Shown here: piece after piece, positions 53,464 through 61,956 of the stretch
Layout: the number at the start of each line of letters is the position of its first letter
Numbering within the stretch: position 1 is the stretch's first letter
Source: Bradyrhizobium barranii subsp. barranii
GTDB lineage: Bacteria; Pseudomonadota; Alphaproteobacteria; Rhizobiales; Xanthobacteraceae
Assembly (NCBI RefSeq): GCF_017565645.3
Contig: NZ_CP086136.1
Location: 2,711,501-2,775,500 of the forward strand
Direction: 5' to 3'
DNA: 64,000 bases
Position numbers and translations under genes: made by a program
Notes under the pieces: model-generated
Told to the model about the DNA's origin: nothing
The model's input: only the letters and a program-made list of their open reading frames with translations
Database searches by the model: none

Positions 53464-54162
53464 ATGATCGAGGCCAAAGGGCAGGCGCAGGGGCAAGTGA
53501 CGGGCAGGGGGCTGCTGTTCGACATCGACGGCACGCTGGCCAACACCGACCCGCTGCACCTCAAGGCGTTCAACCAGGTGCTTGGGCCGCGCGGCCATGT
53601 GTTCGATCACGCGCGCTTCTCAAGGGAGCTGCAAGGCTTCGCCAATGCGTCGATCGGCGAGCGCTTTCTGCCCGACGAAACCGTGGAACGGCGCGCCGTG
53701 ATCCTCGGAGAGAAGGAGGTCGTCTTCCGCACACTTGTCGCCGGACAGATCGAGCCGCTTCCGGGTCTGATGGCGCTGCTCGACCGCGCGGATGCCGCCG
53801 GCATTCCCATGGTCGCCGTGACCAACGCGCCGCGTCTGAATGCCGAGCTGTTGCTCTCCGGTCTCGGCATCACGCACCGCTTCAGGGCGCTTGTGATCGG
53901 CGACGAGCTGCCGCACGGCAAGCCGCACCCGCTGCCCTATCAGGAGGGGCTGCGTTTCGTCGGCGGCAGCGCGACGGCTTCGATCGCGTTCGAGGATTCC
54001 CGCTCCGGCGTGCAGTCGGCGACGGCCGCCGGCATTCCGACCATCGGCATCCGGACGAGCCTCAGCCATGCCGACCTTGTTGGCGCCGGCGCGGTTGCCT
54101 CCGCCAGCGCGTTCGACGATCCGGAACTGCTCGCGCGTCTCGCCGCCGCGATGGCATGGTGA
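53464..54162 (+). CDS. HAD-superfamily hydrolase (phosphoglycolate/beta-phosphoglucomutase-like)
   Basis: 232-residue HAD phosphatase, subfamily IA. Motif I GLLFDIDGTLANTDPLH (nucleophile Asp), motif II PMVAVTNAP, motif III Lys in GDELPHGKPHP, motif IV FEDSRSGVQSATAAG. A helical cap sits between motifs I and II. Likely a small phosphosugar substrate. It lies 91 bp before glpR; a glycerol-3-phosphate phosphatase role is possible but unsupported. Start at 53464 preferred over 53422. Confidence 0.88.
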   Translation: MIEAKGQAQGQVTGRGLLFDIDGTLANTDPLHLKAFNQVLGPRGHVFDHARFSRELQGFANASIGERFLPDETVERRAVILGEKEVVFRTLVAGQIEPLPGLMALLDRADAAGIPMVAVTNAPRLNAELLLSGLGITHRFRALVIGDELPHGKPHPLPYQEGLRFVGGSATASIAFEDSRSGVQSATAAGIPTIGIRTSLSHADLVGAGAVASASAFDDPELLARLAAAMAW

Positions 54163-54253
54163 GAGGCTTTGTCCGTTAACCGTGATCGCTGAGCGCATTG
54201 ACCGAACGTGCGAACCGCCGCACCATGCGCCTTCCTGATTTGAGGCCATCGCC

Positions 54254-55099
54254 GTGACCGGATTGACCCATCGCCAAGCCGAAATCCTCAACATCGCGCG
54301 CGCCTCGGGGCGCGTCATGGTCGAGGAGCTCGCGCGCCGGTTCGAGGTCTCGGCGCAGACGATCCGCAAGGATCTCAACGATCTCTGCGAGCGCCGCTCG
54401 CTGACCCGTATCCACGGCGGCGCCATCATCGCCTCCGGCGTCGAAAACCTCGCCTACGAGGCGAGGCGGTTCGTCGCTGCCGACGAAAAGAAGGCGATCG
54501 GGGCTGCGGCCGCCTCGCTGATCCCGAACGGCTGCTCGCTCTTCATCAATATCGGCACCACGACCGAGGAGGTGGCGAGCGCGCTGACCTCGCACGAGGA
54601 CCTCCTCGTCATCACCAACAATCTCAACGTCGCGATGCTGCTCTACCGCCATCCCCGTATCGAGGTGGTGGTCGCCGGCGGCACGGTGCGGCGGGCCGAC
54701 GGCGCGGTGGTCGGCTCGACCGCGACGCAGCTCATCGGCCAGTTCAAGGTCGACTATGCCATCATCGGGGCATCCGCGATCGACGAGGAGGGCGCGCTGC
54801 TCGACTTCGACTATCGCGAGGTGCAGGTGGCGCAAGCCATCATCGCCAATGCCCGCAGCGTCATGCTGGTTGCCGACTCCACCAAGCTGCGCCGCAGCGC
54901 GCCGGTGCGCATCGCCCATATCACCCAGATCCAGACCTTCGTGACCGACCAGGAGCTGCCCGAGCGCCTCGCCACCATCTGCCACAGCAAGGGCATCGAG
55001 GTGATGGCGGCGATGCCGAAGGGGGCGGATATCGATGATGCGACGGCCGATGCTCAGGATGCGGCACCGGAAGCCGCGCCGGTGGTGCGGCTGAGATAG
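54254..55099 (+). CDS. glpR: DeoR-family glycerol regulon repressor
   Basis: 281-residue DeoR/GlpR repressor. N-terminal winged helix (THRQAEILNIARASGRVMVEELARRFEVSAQTIRKDLNDLCERRSLTRIHGGA) and a C-terminal sugar-phosphate-sensing domain (INIGTTTEEVASAL, VVAGGTVRRADGAVVGSTA, DYAIIGASAIDEEGALLDFDYREV). The family releases DNA on binding glycerol-3-phosphate. The GTG at 54254 has GAGG upstream. glpD and glpSTPQUV lie downstream, with a toxin-antitoxin pair in between on the other strand. Confidence 0.92.
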   Translation: MTGLTHRQAEILNIARASGRVMVEELARRFEVSAQTIRKDLNDLCERRSLTRIHGGAIIASGVENLAYEARRFVAADEKKAIGAAAASLIPNGCSLFINIGTTTEEVASALTSHEDLLVITNNLNVAMLLYRHPRIEVVVAGGTVRRADGAVVGSTATQLIGQFKVDYAIIGASAIDEEGALLDFDYREVQVAQAIIANARSVMLVADSTKLRRSAPVRIAHITQIQTFVTDQELPERLATICHSKGIEVMAAMPKGADIDDATADAQDAAPEAAPVVRLR

Positions 55100-55103
55100 C
55101 GGC

Positions 55104-55529
55104 TTACGCGTTGCTCCATGGGTTGAGCAGCGGAACGCCGAAGGCCGCAAAATCCTTCACATTGCGTGTGACGAGCGTGAGATTGTTGGCGAGCGCGGTG
55201 GCCGCAAAGAAGCCGTCCATCACGGACAACGCAACGCCATTGCGACGGCTCTGCGCCATCAGGTCGCCCCAGCGCTCGGCGACCACGTGGTCGATCGGCA
55301 GGATGCGCTGCGCGAACCGAGCCGGCAGGTCGTGGGCGAGCCAAGCGGCCAGCGCGGCGCGCCGACGGCCATCATCCAGCAGGGCGATACCGCAGCGAAG
55401 CTCGGCGATCGAGGCAACGCTGATGAACGCGCGATCCTCATCGACCGTATCGAGCCATGCCAGGACTTTCGCGGAAGGCGCCGGCCGCTGAACCTCCGAC
55501 AGCACGTTGGTGTCGAGGAGCAGGTTCAC
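55104..55529 (-). CDS. vapC: VapC-like PIN-domain toxin
   Basis: 141-residue PIN ribonuclease. Acidic active-site residues Asp6 (LLLDTNVLSE), Glu43 (SIAELRCG), Asp105 (VMDGFFAATA) and the LTLVTRNVKDF segment (Asp126) are all present, so it should be active, probably cleaving tRNA or other RNA. GTG start overlaps the antitoxin stop by 4 bp (GTGA), the usual coupling. Only 4 bp separate its 3' end from convergent glpR. Confidence 0.9.
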   Translation of the reverse strand: MNLLLDTNVLSEVQRPAPSAKVLAWLDTVDEDRAFISVASIAELRCGIALLDDGRRRAALAAWLAHDLPARFAQRILPIDHVVAERWGDLMAQSRRNGVALSVMDGFFAATALANNLTLVTRNVKDFAAFGVPLLNPWSNA

Positions 55530-55807
55530 GGCATCTCGTCGCGCGGTTCATCCTGCACCCGTTCAAGTTCGAGGTCGGCACCGCGCAGCGGCGAAGCCAG
55601 CAGGAATTCGGCCAGCGTGCCTTTGCGCGCCGTCTTTCGCGCCCATTCATCCGCGGAAACGACAACCGCATTGGGCCTGCCGTGTCGGGTGATGATCTGG
55701 GGGCCAGTTTGGGCGCGATCGACCACCTCGGACAGGCGTGCCTTGGCATTGGCGAGCGTCCACGTGTCAGTCGACGGCGAATCGGGGGTGGTGCTGCGGT
55801 CTGTCAT
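55526..55807 (-). CDS. Phd/YefM-family antitoxin
   Basis: 93-residue antitoxin: DTWTLANAKARLSEVVDRAQTGPQIITRHGRPNAVVVSADEW is the Phd DNA-binding fold, followed by an extended C-terminal part that would wrap the toxin. Start at 55807 is preferred; an ATG at 55822 adjoins the iterons. Coupled to the PIN toxin by GTGA overlap. Likely autoregulates through TATGACTAT repeats just upstream. Confidence 0.88.
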   Translation of the reverse strand: MTDRSTTPDSPSTDTWTLANAKARLSEVVDRAQTGPQIITRHGRPNAVVVSADEWARKTARKGTLAEFLLASPLRGADLELERVQDEPRDEMP

Positions 55808-55822
55808 GCCGAATATAACCAA

Positions 55823-55859
55823 TATGACTATTATGACTATATAGGCTCTACGTGACTAT
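55823..55859. promoter_or_regulatory. Antitoxin operator: TATGACTAT iterons
   Basis: Perfect tandem 9-bp repeats TATGACTAT at 55823-55831 and 55832-55840, plus a third TGACTAT at 55853-55859, directly upstream of the antitoxin start. Typical position for autoregulation. Confidence 0.65.
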
Positions 55860-55966
55860 TCAAGTTCGTATTGCGGTTTGGAATGGCACCAGATGTGCCC
55901 ATTCCCATGGCGAATTGCCCACGAGAAAGTTCCTCTTTCACTTCCTTTCGCCTCTCTTTCATCTTG

Positions 55967-56003
55967 CTTTCGTTTTTCGGTGTGATCTAATCAAAAACGA
56001 AAG
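55967..56003. promoter_or_regulatory. Probable GlpR operator upstream of glpD
   Basis: 11-bp perfect inverted repeat CTTTCGTTTTT (55967-55977) and AAAAACGAAAG (55993-56003) with a 15-nt centre, ending 33 bp before the glpD ATG. TTTCG-type half sites match those bound by GlpR of the DeoR family. Confidence 0.7.
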
Positions 56004-56036
56004 TAGTCGCTCGAAGGAACGAGCGGTCGCCGGGGG

Positions 56037-57587
56037 ATGCGTCTGTTGGAGCGTATTTTCGACCTCGCCATTATCGGAGGCGGTGTTAACGGCTGCGGCA
56101 TCGCGCGCGACGCAGTGGGCCGTGGCAACACGGTCTTCCTGTGCGAAATGAACGATTTGGCGAGCGGGACCTCGTCCTGGTCGACCAAGCTGGTGCATGG
56201 CGGCCTGCGCTATCTCGAATATTACGAGTTTCGCCTGGTCCGCGAGGCGCTGATCGAGCGCGAGATCCTCTGGGGCATCGCGCCCCATATCATCCGTCCC
56301 CTGCGTTTCGTTTTGCCGCATCACGCCGGCCTGCGCCCGGCCTGGCTGCTGCGCCTCGGCCTCTTCCTCTATGACCATATCGGCGGCCGGCACCTGTTGC
56401 CGGCGACGCGTTCGGTCGATCTCAGGCGTGACGAGGTCGGCCGCCCGCTGATCCCGAACCGCTACAGCCGCGCGTTCGAATATTCCGACTGCTTCGTCGA
56501 CGACGCCCGTCTCGTCGTGCTCAACGCGCGTGATGCCGCCGACAAGGGCGCCGAGATCCGCACCCGCACCCGCGCGACGGATATCAAGCAGTCCGGCGGC
56601 ATCTGGACCGTCAGCATGGTCAACACGCTGACCGGCGAGCGTTCGCAGGTCCAGGCCCGCGCGGTGGTCAATGCCGGCGGCCCCTGGGTCGAGGATGTGC
56701 TCGGCCGCGGCGCCGGCGTGAACGCGAAGGCCAAGGTGCGCCTGGTGCAGGGGTCGCACATCGTAGTCAAAAAGCTCTACGACCACGACCGCGCCTACAT
56801 GTTCCAGAACGCGGACGGCCGCATCATCTTCGTGATCCCGTACCAGGACGATTTCACGCTGATCGGCACCACCGATCGCGATTATGACGGCGATCCCTCC
56901 AAGGTGAAGGCGACGCCCGAAGAGATCGAGTACCTCTGCGCCGCCGCGAGCGAATACCTGGCCAAGCCGGTGACTTCGGCGGACGTGGTCTGGACCTATT
57001 CCGGCGTGCGACCGCTTTATGACGACGGCGCCAGCGAAGCCAAGGCCGCGACGCGCGACTACGTGTTCGAGCTCGACACACCCGGCGGCGTGCCGCTGCT
57101 CTCGATCTATGGCGGCAAGATCACGACCTACCGCCGGCTCGCCGAAGAGGCGCTGGAACGGCTCGCGCCTTATCTTCGCAGTGCAAAAGCGCGCGAAGGC
57201 TGGACCGGCAAGTGGCCGCTGCCCGGCGGGGACATGGGCGTGTCCGACGTCGACGGCCTGATCGCCGAACTCCAGCGCGGCTATCCCTTCCTCAGCCATG
57301 AGCATGCGCGGCGCCTCGCGCGCGCCTATGGTACCCGCGCCATCAAGCTGCTTGGCGATGCCAAGTTGGCCGCCGATCTCGGCCAGGCCTTCGGCGCGAC
57401 ACTGACCGAACGCGAGGTCCGCTACCTCATGGCCAATGAATGGGCGGTCACGGCGGAAGACATCGTCTGGCGCCGCTCCAAACTTGGCCTGCGACTATCT
57501 GCCGACGAGGTTGCTGCATTGAACGACTGGATTGCAACCCACGCTGTGCCGCAAAGTCCCCTGCTGGAAGCGGGAGGACGCTCATGA
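56037..57587 (+). CDS. glpD: Aerobic glycerol-3-phosphate dehydrogenase
   Basis: Membrane-associated FAD enzyme oxidising glycerol-3-phosphate to dihydroxyacetone phosphate and passing electrons to quinone. 516 residues. FAD motif DLAIIGGGVNGCGIARDAVGRG at the N-terminus, SSWSTKLVHGGLRYLE, and the C-terminal GGDMGV and VRYLMANEWAVTAEDIVWRRSKLGLR domain. GGGGG precedes the ATG. It is the first gene of the glycerol operon; its stop overlaps glpS by 4 bp (ATGA). Confidence 0.96.
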   Translation: MRLLERIFDLAIIGGGVNGCGIARDAVGRGNTVFLCEMNDLASGTSSWSTKLVHGGLRYLEYYEFRLVREALIEREILWGIAPHIIRPLRFVLPHHAGLRPAWLLRLGLFLYDHIGGRHLLPATRSVDLRRDEVGRPLIPNRYSRAFEYSDCFVDDARLVVLNARDAADKGAEIRTRTRATDIKQSGGIWTVSMVNTLTGERSQVQARAVVNAGGPWVEDVLGRGAGVNAKAKVRLVQGSHIVVKKLYDHDRAYMFQNADGRIIFVIPYQDDFTLIGTTDRDYDGDPSKVKATPEEIEYLCAAASEYLAKPVTSADVVWTYSGVRPLYDDGASEAKAATRDYVFELDTPGGVPLLSIYGGKITTYRRLAEEALERLAPYLRSAKAREGWTGKWPLPGGDMGVSDVDGLIAELQRGYPFLSHEHARRLARAYGTRAIKLLGDAKLAADLGQAFGATLTEREVRYLMANEWAVTAEDIVWRRSKLGLRLSADEVAALNDWIATHAVPQSPLLEAGGRS

Positions 57588-58660
57588 CCGTGACGCTCGA
57601 TCATGTGACCCGGACCGTCGAGGGGATACCGCACATCCGCGACGTCTCGCTGACGCTCGAGAGCGGCACGCTTAACGTGCTGCTCGGGCCGACGCTGTCA
57701 GGCAAGACCTCGATCATGCGGCTGCTCGCCGGCCTCGACAAGCCGACGACGGGCAAGGTGCTGGTCAACGGCAAGGACGTCACCGGTGTCGACGTGCGCA
57801 AGCGTTCGGTCGCGATGGTCTATCAGCAGTTCATCAACTATCCCTCGCTGACGGTCTACGAGAACATCGCCTCGCCGCTGCGCGTGCAGGGGAAGCCGCG
57901 CGAGGAGATCGAGAAGCGTGTCGCGGAAGCCGCGCGGCTGCTCAGGCTCGAGCCGTTCCTGAAACGCACGCCGCTCCAGCTCTCCGGCGGCCAGCAGCAG
58001 CGCACCGCGATGGCGCGCGCGCTGGTGAAGGGCGCCGATCTCGTGCTGCTCGACGAACCGCTCGCCAATCTCGACTACAAGCTGCGCGAGGAGCTGCGTA
58101 CCGAGCTGCCGCGCATCTTCGAGGCGTCCGGCGCGATCTTCGTCTATGCCACGACCGAGCCGACCGAGGCGCTGCTGCTCGGCGGCAACACGGTCTGCAT
58201 GTGGGAGGGGCAGGCGCTCCAGATCGGCGAGACGCCGAACGTCTACCGCCGTCCGCAGACGCTGCGGGTCGCCCAGGTGTTCTCCGATCCGCCGCTCAAC
58301 CTCGTCGGCATCGAGAAAAAGAACGGCTCTGTGCAATATGCAGGCGGCATCGCCGCGCCGGCCTCCGGGCTCTATTCATCGCTCGCCGACGGCGCCTATC
58401 GCGTCGGCTTCCGCGCCCATCAGCTCGCCCTCGCCAACGGCGAGGCGGACCGTCATGCCTTCCACGCCACGGTGACGGTGACCGAGATCACCGGTTCGGA
58501 GAGTTTCGTGCACCTGACCCGCGACGGATCGAACTGGGTGGCAGTGCTGCACGGCGTGCACGAGTTTGAGCCCGGCCAGACCATCGATGCCGTGCTCGAT
58601 CCCAATGATATCTTCGTCTTCGACGCGGCCGACCGTCTGGTCGCCGCGCCGAGCTCGTAA
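57584..58660 (+). CDS. glpS: Glycerol ABC transporter ATP-binding protein GlpS
   Basis: 358-residue ABC ATPase of the MalK-like class with a C-terminal TOBE/OB regulatory domain (about 240-358). Walker A GPTLSGKTS, Q-loop VYQQFINYPSL, canonical signature LSGGQQQR (from Leu133) and Walker B LVLLDEPLANLD are intact. However the H-loop His is replaced by Thr191 (YATTEPTEA where the norm is TH). Pairs with GlpT for glycerol uptake. Confidence 0.92.
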   Translation: MTVTLDHVTRTVEGIPHIRDVSLTLESGTLNVLLGPTLSGKTSIMRLLAGLDKPTTGKVLVNGKDVTGVDVRKRSVAMVYQQFINYPSLTVYENIASPLRVQGKPREEIEKRVAEAARLLRLEPFLKRTPLQLSGGQQQRTAMARALVKGADLVLLDEPLANLDYKLREELRTELPRIFEASGAIFVYATTEPTEALLLGGNTVCMWEGQALQIGETPNVYRRPQTLRVAQVFSDPPLNLVGIEKKNGSVQYAGGIAAPASGLYSSLADGAYRVGFRAHQLALANGEADRHAFHATVTVTEITGSESFVHLTRDGSNWVAVLHGVHEFEPGQTIDAVLDPNDIFVFDAADRLVAAPSS

Positions 58661-58674
58661 GGGGGAGATGCGAC

Positions 58675-59760
58675 ATGGCCCGCATTGACCTCGTCGATCT
58701 CGCCCACTCTTACGGCGGCAATGATGCGCCGCAGGACAGCTTTGCGCTGAAGCCGGTGACCATGACCTGGCGGCAGGGCGGTGCTTACGCGCTGCTCGGG
58801 CCGTCCGGCTGCGGCAAGACCACGCTGCTCAACGTCATCTCCGGCATCATCACGCCGTCGCGGGGGAAAATCCTGTTCGACGGCCAGGACATCACACCGC
58901 TGTCAACCCAGAAGCGCAACATCGCCCAGGTGTTCCAGTTTCCGGTGATCTACGACACCATGACGGTGGGGCAGAACCTGGCGTTTCCGCTGAAGAACCG
59001 CGGCGTGCCGAAGGCCGAGATCGACAAGCGCGTCGCCGAGATCGGCCGCCTGCTCGATCTTGAGCCCTATCTCAATCGCAAGGCGACGCGCCTCACGGCG
59101 GATGCCAAGCAAAAAATCTCGCTCGGCCGTGGCCTGGTCCGCTCCGACGTCGCCGCCGTGCTGTTCGACGAGCCGCTGACCGTGATCGATCCCGAGCTGA
59201 AATGGCAGCTCCGCTCCAAGCTGAAGGCGCTGCATCGCGAGCTCGACCTGACGATGATCTACGTCACCCACGACCAGACCGAGGCGCTCACCTTTGCCGA
59301 CACCGTTGTTGTCATGCATGACGGCCGCGTGGTGCAGAGCGGCACGCCCGCCGAGCTGTTCGACAAGCCGGCGCACACCTTCGTTGGCTATTTCATCGGC
59401 TCGCCCGGCATGAACATCCTGCCGGCCGAGGTGAAGGGTCGCGAGGCGCGCATCGGCGGGAATGTCATCGCGCTCAACCGCAGCTATGACAACCTGCCTG
59501 CCGGCGCCAAGATCGAGATCGGCGTGCGTCCGGAGTTCGTCGATGCCGTCGCGCCCGCACCCGGATTGCTCAGTGCGAAGATCGACCGCATCGACGACCT
59601 CGGCCGCATCCGCTTCGCACGCGTCCGCATCGGCGAGGCCAAGATCGCGGCGCGCGCGCCGGCGGGCTTCACCAGCGCGGACGGTATCGCCGGGCTGAAA
59701 TTCGATCCGGCGCACGTCCACGTCTATGCCGACAGCCTTCTGGTGGAGGGAGCCGCCTGA
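58675..59760 (+). CDS. glpT: Glycerol ABC transporter ATP-binding protein GlpT
   Basis: 361-residue second ATPase. Walker A GPSGCGKTT, Q-loop QVFQFPVIYDTM, Walker B VLFDEPLTVID and the H-loop His199 (YVTHDQTEA) are intact, but the ABC signature LSGGQ is replaced by LTADA (Leu140-Ala144). C-terminal OB-type domain as in GlpS. Begins 14 bp after glpS with GGGGAG. The name follows the rhizobial glycerol transporter and is not the E. coli antiporter GlpT. Confidence 0.92.
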   Translation: MARIDLVDLAHSYGGNDAPQDSFALKPVTMTWRQGGAYALLGPSGCGKTTLLNVISGIITPSRGKILFDGQDITPLSTQKRNIAQVFQFPVIYDTMTVGQNLAFPLKNRGVPKAEIDKRVAEIGRLLDLEPYLNRKATRLTADAKQKISLGRGLVRSDVAAVLFDEPLTVIDPELKWQLRSKLKALHRELDLTMIYVTHDQTEALTFADTVVVMHDGRVVQSGTPAELFDKPAHTFVGYFIGSPGMNILPAEVKGREARIGGNVIALNRSYDNLPAGAKIEIGVRPEFVDAVAPAPGLLSAKIDRIDDLGRIRFARVRIGEAKIAARAPAGFTSADGIAGLKFDPAHVHVYADSLLVEGAA

Positions 59761-60734
59761 TGGACAAGACCGTCAACCAAAAAGCCTGGTTCCTGGTGCT
59801 GCCGGTGTTCCTGGTCGTGGCCTTCTCGGCGGTGCTGCCGCTGATGACGGTCGTGAACTATTCGATGCAGGACACCTTCGGCAACAACCAGTTCTTCTGG
59901 AACGGCGTCGGCTGGTTCAAGGAACTGCTCGATCCCTCGACCGATCTCGGCGGCCGGTTCCTCGCCTCGCTCGGCCGCAATCTGTTCTTCTCGATGGTGA
60001 TCCTCGCGATCGAGGTGCCGCTCGGCATCGTCATCGCGCTGTCGATGCCGCGTCAGGGCTGGACGGTGGCGGCCTGCCTCGTCATCCTCGCGCTGCCGCT
60101 GCTGATTCCGTGGAACGTGGTCGGCACGATCTGGCAGATCTTCGGCCGGCCCGACATCGGTCTGATGGGCTATGTGCTCAATGCGATCGGCATCGACTAC
60201 AACTACGTCTCCAACGCCGTCGATGCCTGGGTTACCGTCATCGTGATGGACGTCTGGCACTGGACCAGCCTGGTCGCGCTGCTGTGCTACGCCGGCCTGA
60301 AGTCGATCCCCGAGGCCTATTACCAGGCAGCTCAGATCGACGGCGCCTCGCGCTGGGCCGTGTTCAAGGCGATCCAGCTGCCGAAGATGAACCGCGTGCT
60401 CCTGATCGCCGTGCTGCTGCGCTTCATGGACTCGTTCATGATCTACACCGAGCCGTTCGTGGTGACGGGTGGCGGACCCGGCAACTCGACGACCTTCGTG
60501 TCGATCGAGCTCGTCAAGATCGCGCTCGGCCAGTTCGACCTCGGCAAGGCCGCGGCGCTCTCGCTGGTCTATAATCTGATCATCCTGATCGTCTGCTGGA
60601 TCTTCTATACCGTCATGACCAATGCCGGCGCCGAACGCAAAGTCCAGGCCGAGACCGAGCCGGCAACGGAGCCCAAGCCTTCGGCCGTGCTCAAGCCCGT
60701 GACTGCACTCAAGCCAAAGGAAGGAGTGGCCTGA
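59760..60734 (+). CDS. glpP: Glycerol ABC transporter permease GlpP
   Basis: 324-residue inner-membrane permease with six helices and the cytoplasmic EAA-type loop AYYQAAQIDGASRWAVFKAIQLPKM that docks the ATPase. A Pro/Lys/Thr-rich C-terminal tail (about 290-324) is unusual. Start and glpT stop share one base (TGATG). Confidence 0.93.
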   Translation: MDKTVNQKAWFLVLPVFLVVAFSAVLPLMTVVNYSMQDTFGNNQFFWNGVGWFKELLDPSTDLGGRFLASLGRNLFFSMVILAIEVPLGIVIALSMPRQGWTVAACLVILALPLLIPWNVVGTIWQIFGRPDIGLMGYVLNAIGIDYNYVSNAVDAWVTVIVMDVWHWTSLVALLCYAGLKSIPEAYYQAAQIDGASRWAVFKAIQLPKMNRVLLIAVLLRFMDSFMIYTEPFVVTGGGPGNSTTFVSIELVKIALGQFDLGKAAALSLVYNLIILIVCWIFYTVMTNAGAERKVQAETEPATEPKPSAVLKPVTALKPKEGVA

Positions 60735-61540
60735 TGCACTCAATTCCCGGCCGCCGCGTCATCATGGCGCTGTTTCTGATCTTCCTGTTGTTGCCGATCT
60801 ACTGGCTCGTCAACATGAGCTTCAAGACCAACGCAGAAATCGTCTCGACGATGACGCTGTGGCCACATGCGCCGACGCTGCAGCATTACAAACGCATCTT
60901 CACCGACGAGAGCTGGTACTCCGGCTACATCAACTCGCTCAAATACGTCGTCCTCAATACCATCATCTCGATCTCGGTGGCGCTGCCCGCGGCCTACGCG
61001 TTCTCGCGCTACCGCTTCCTCGGCGACAAGCACCTGTTCTTTTGGCTGCTGTCGAACCGCATGGCCCCGGCGGCGGTCTATGCGCTGCCGTTCTTCAACC
61101 TCTATTCGGCCATCGGCCTGTTCGATACGCCGTGGGCGGTCGCGCTCGCGCATTGCATCTTCAACGTTCCGCTGGCGGTGTGGATCCTCGAAGGCTTCGT
61201 CTCCGGCGTGCCGCGCGAGATCGACGAGACCGCCTTCCTCGACGGCTATTCCTTTCCGCGCTTCTTCATCAGGATACTGGTGCCGCTGATCGCGAGCGGC
61301 ATCGGCGTCGCCGCCTTCTTCTGCTTCATGTTTTCCTGGGTCGAGCTCCTGCTCGCGCGGACGCTGACCTCGGTGCAGGCAAAACCGATCGCGGCGATCA
61401 TGACGCGTACGGTGTCGGCTGCGGGCATGGACTGGGGTCTGCTGGCCGCGGCCGGCGTGCTTACCATCATCCCGGGTGCCCTCGTGATCTGGTTCGTCCG
61501 CAATTACATCGCGAGCGGTTTCGCGCTCGGTCGGGTCTAG
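60734..61540 (+). CDS. glpQ: Glycerol ABC transporter permease GlpQ
   Basis: 268-residue partner permease, MalG-like. EAA loop EIDETAFLDGYSFPRFFIRILVPLI, six helices, C-terminal FVRNYIASGFALGRV. TGATG overlap with glpP. With GlpP it forms the membrane channel for glycerol. Not the glycerophosphodiesterase GlpQ of E. coli. Confidence 0.93.
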   Translation: MHSIPGRRVIMALFLIFLLLPIYWLVNMSFKTNAEIVSTMTLWPHAPTLQHYKRIFTDESWYSGYINSLKYVVLNTIISISVALPAAYAFSRYRFLGDKHLFFWLLSNRMAPAAVYALPFFNLYSAIGLFDTPWAVALAHCIFNVPLAVWILEGFVSGVPREIDETAFLDGYSFPRFFIRILVPLIASGIGVAAFFCFMFSWVELLLARTLTSVQAKPIAAIMTRTVSAAGMDWGLLAAAGVLTIIPGALVIWFVRNYIASGFALGRV

Positions 61541-61550
61541 GGAGGCATCG

Positions 61551-61880
61551 ATGGAATCTATTGCATGGATGGCCTGGACGCTGCCGACCGCGATCTTCTT
61601 CGTGGCGCTCGCCTGCACCCTCGCGGTCATGACGTACCTTGCCGCGGTCAATCCGGAAGCCGAGCGAGTCGGCGTGCTCAGCATTCCGACGACGCGGGGC
61701 GACCGCCTCTTCATCTCCCTGATCACGGCGGCCGTCATCCACCTTCTGTGGATCGCCTTCGCCGGCACCGATACACTCGCCACCCTGCCGATCGGCGAGG
61801 AAGGTTTTGAGATTTCGAGCCTCTGGCTCGCAAGTGGAATTTCGCTGGCCACGGCCGTGCTCATTTTTCGCACGGTCTGA
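61551..61880 (+). CDS. glpU: Small membrane protein GlpU (DUF2160)
   Basis: 109-residue protein with three hydrophobic helices (AIFFVALACTLAVMTYLAAV, FISLITAAVIHLLWIAF, LWLASGISLATAVLIF) and the conserved VLSIPTTRGDRLF loop of the DUF2160 family. Found within rhizobial glycerol transporter operons; molecular role unknown, perhaps a transporter accessory subunit. Confidence 0.9.
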   Translation: MESIAWMAWTLPTAIFFVALACTLAVMTYLAAVNPEAERVGVLSIPTTRGDRLFISLITAAVIHLLWIAFAGTDTLATLPIGEEGFEISSLWLASGISLATAVLIFRTV

Positions 61881-61956
61881 AGCTCGCGAAGGGACGGCCA
61901 GATCCGGGGGCAACCCGGGCCTGTATAAAATTTTGTCGCTGCAACGGAGGAACAAC

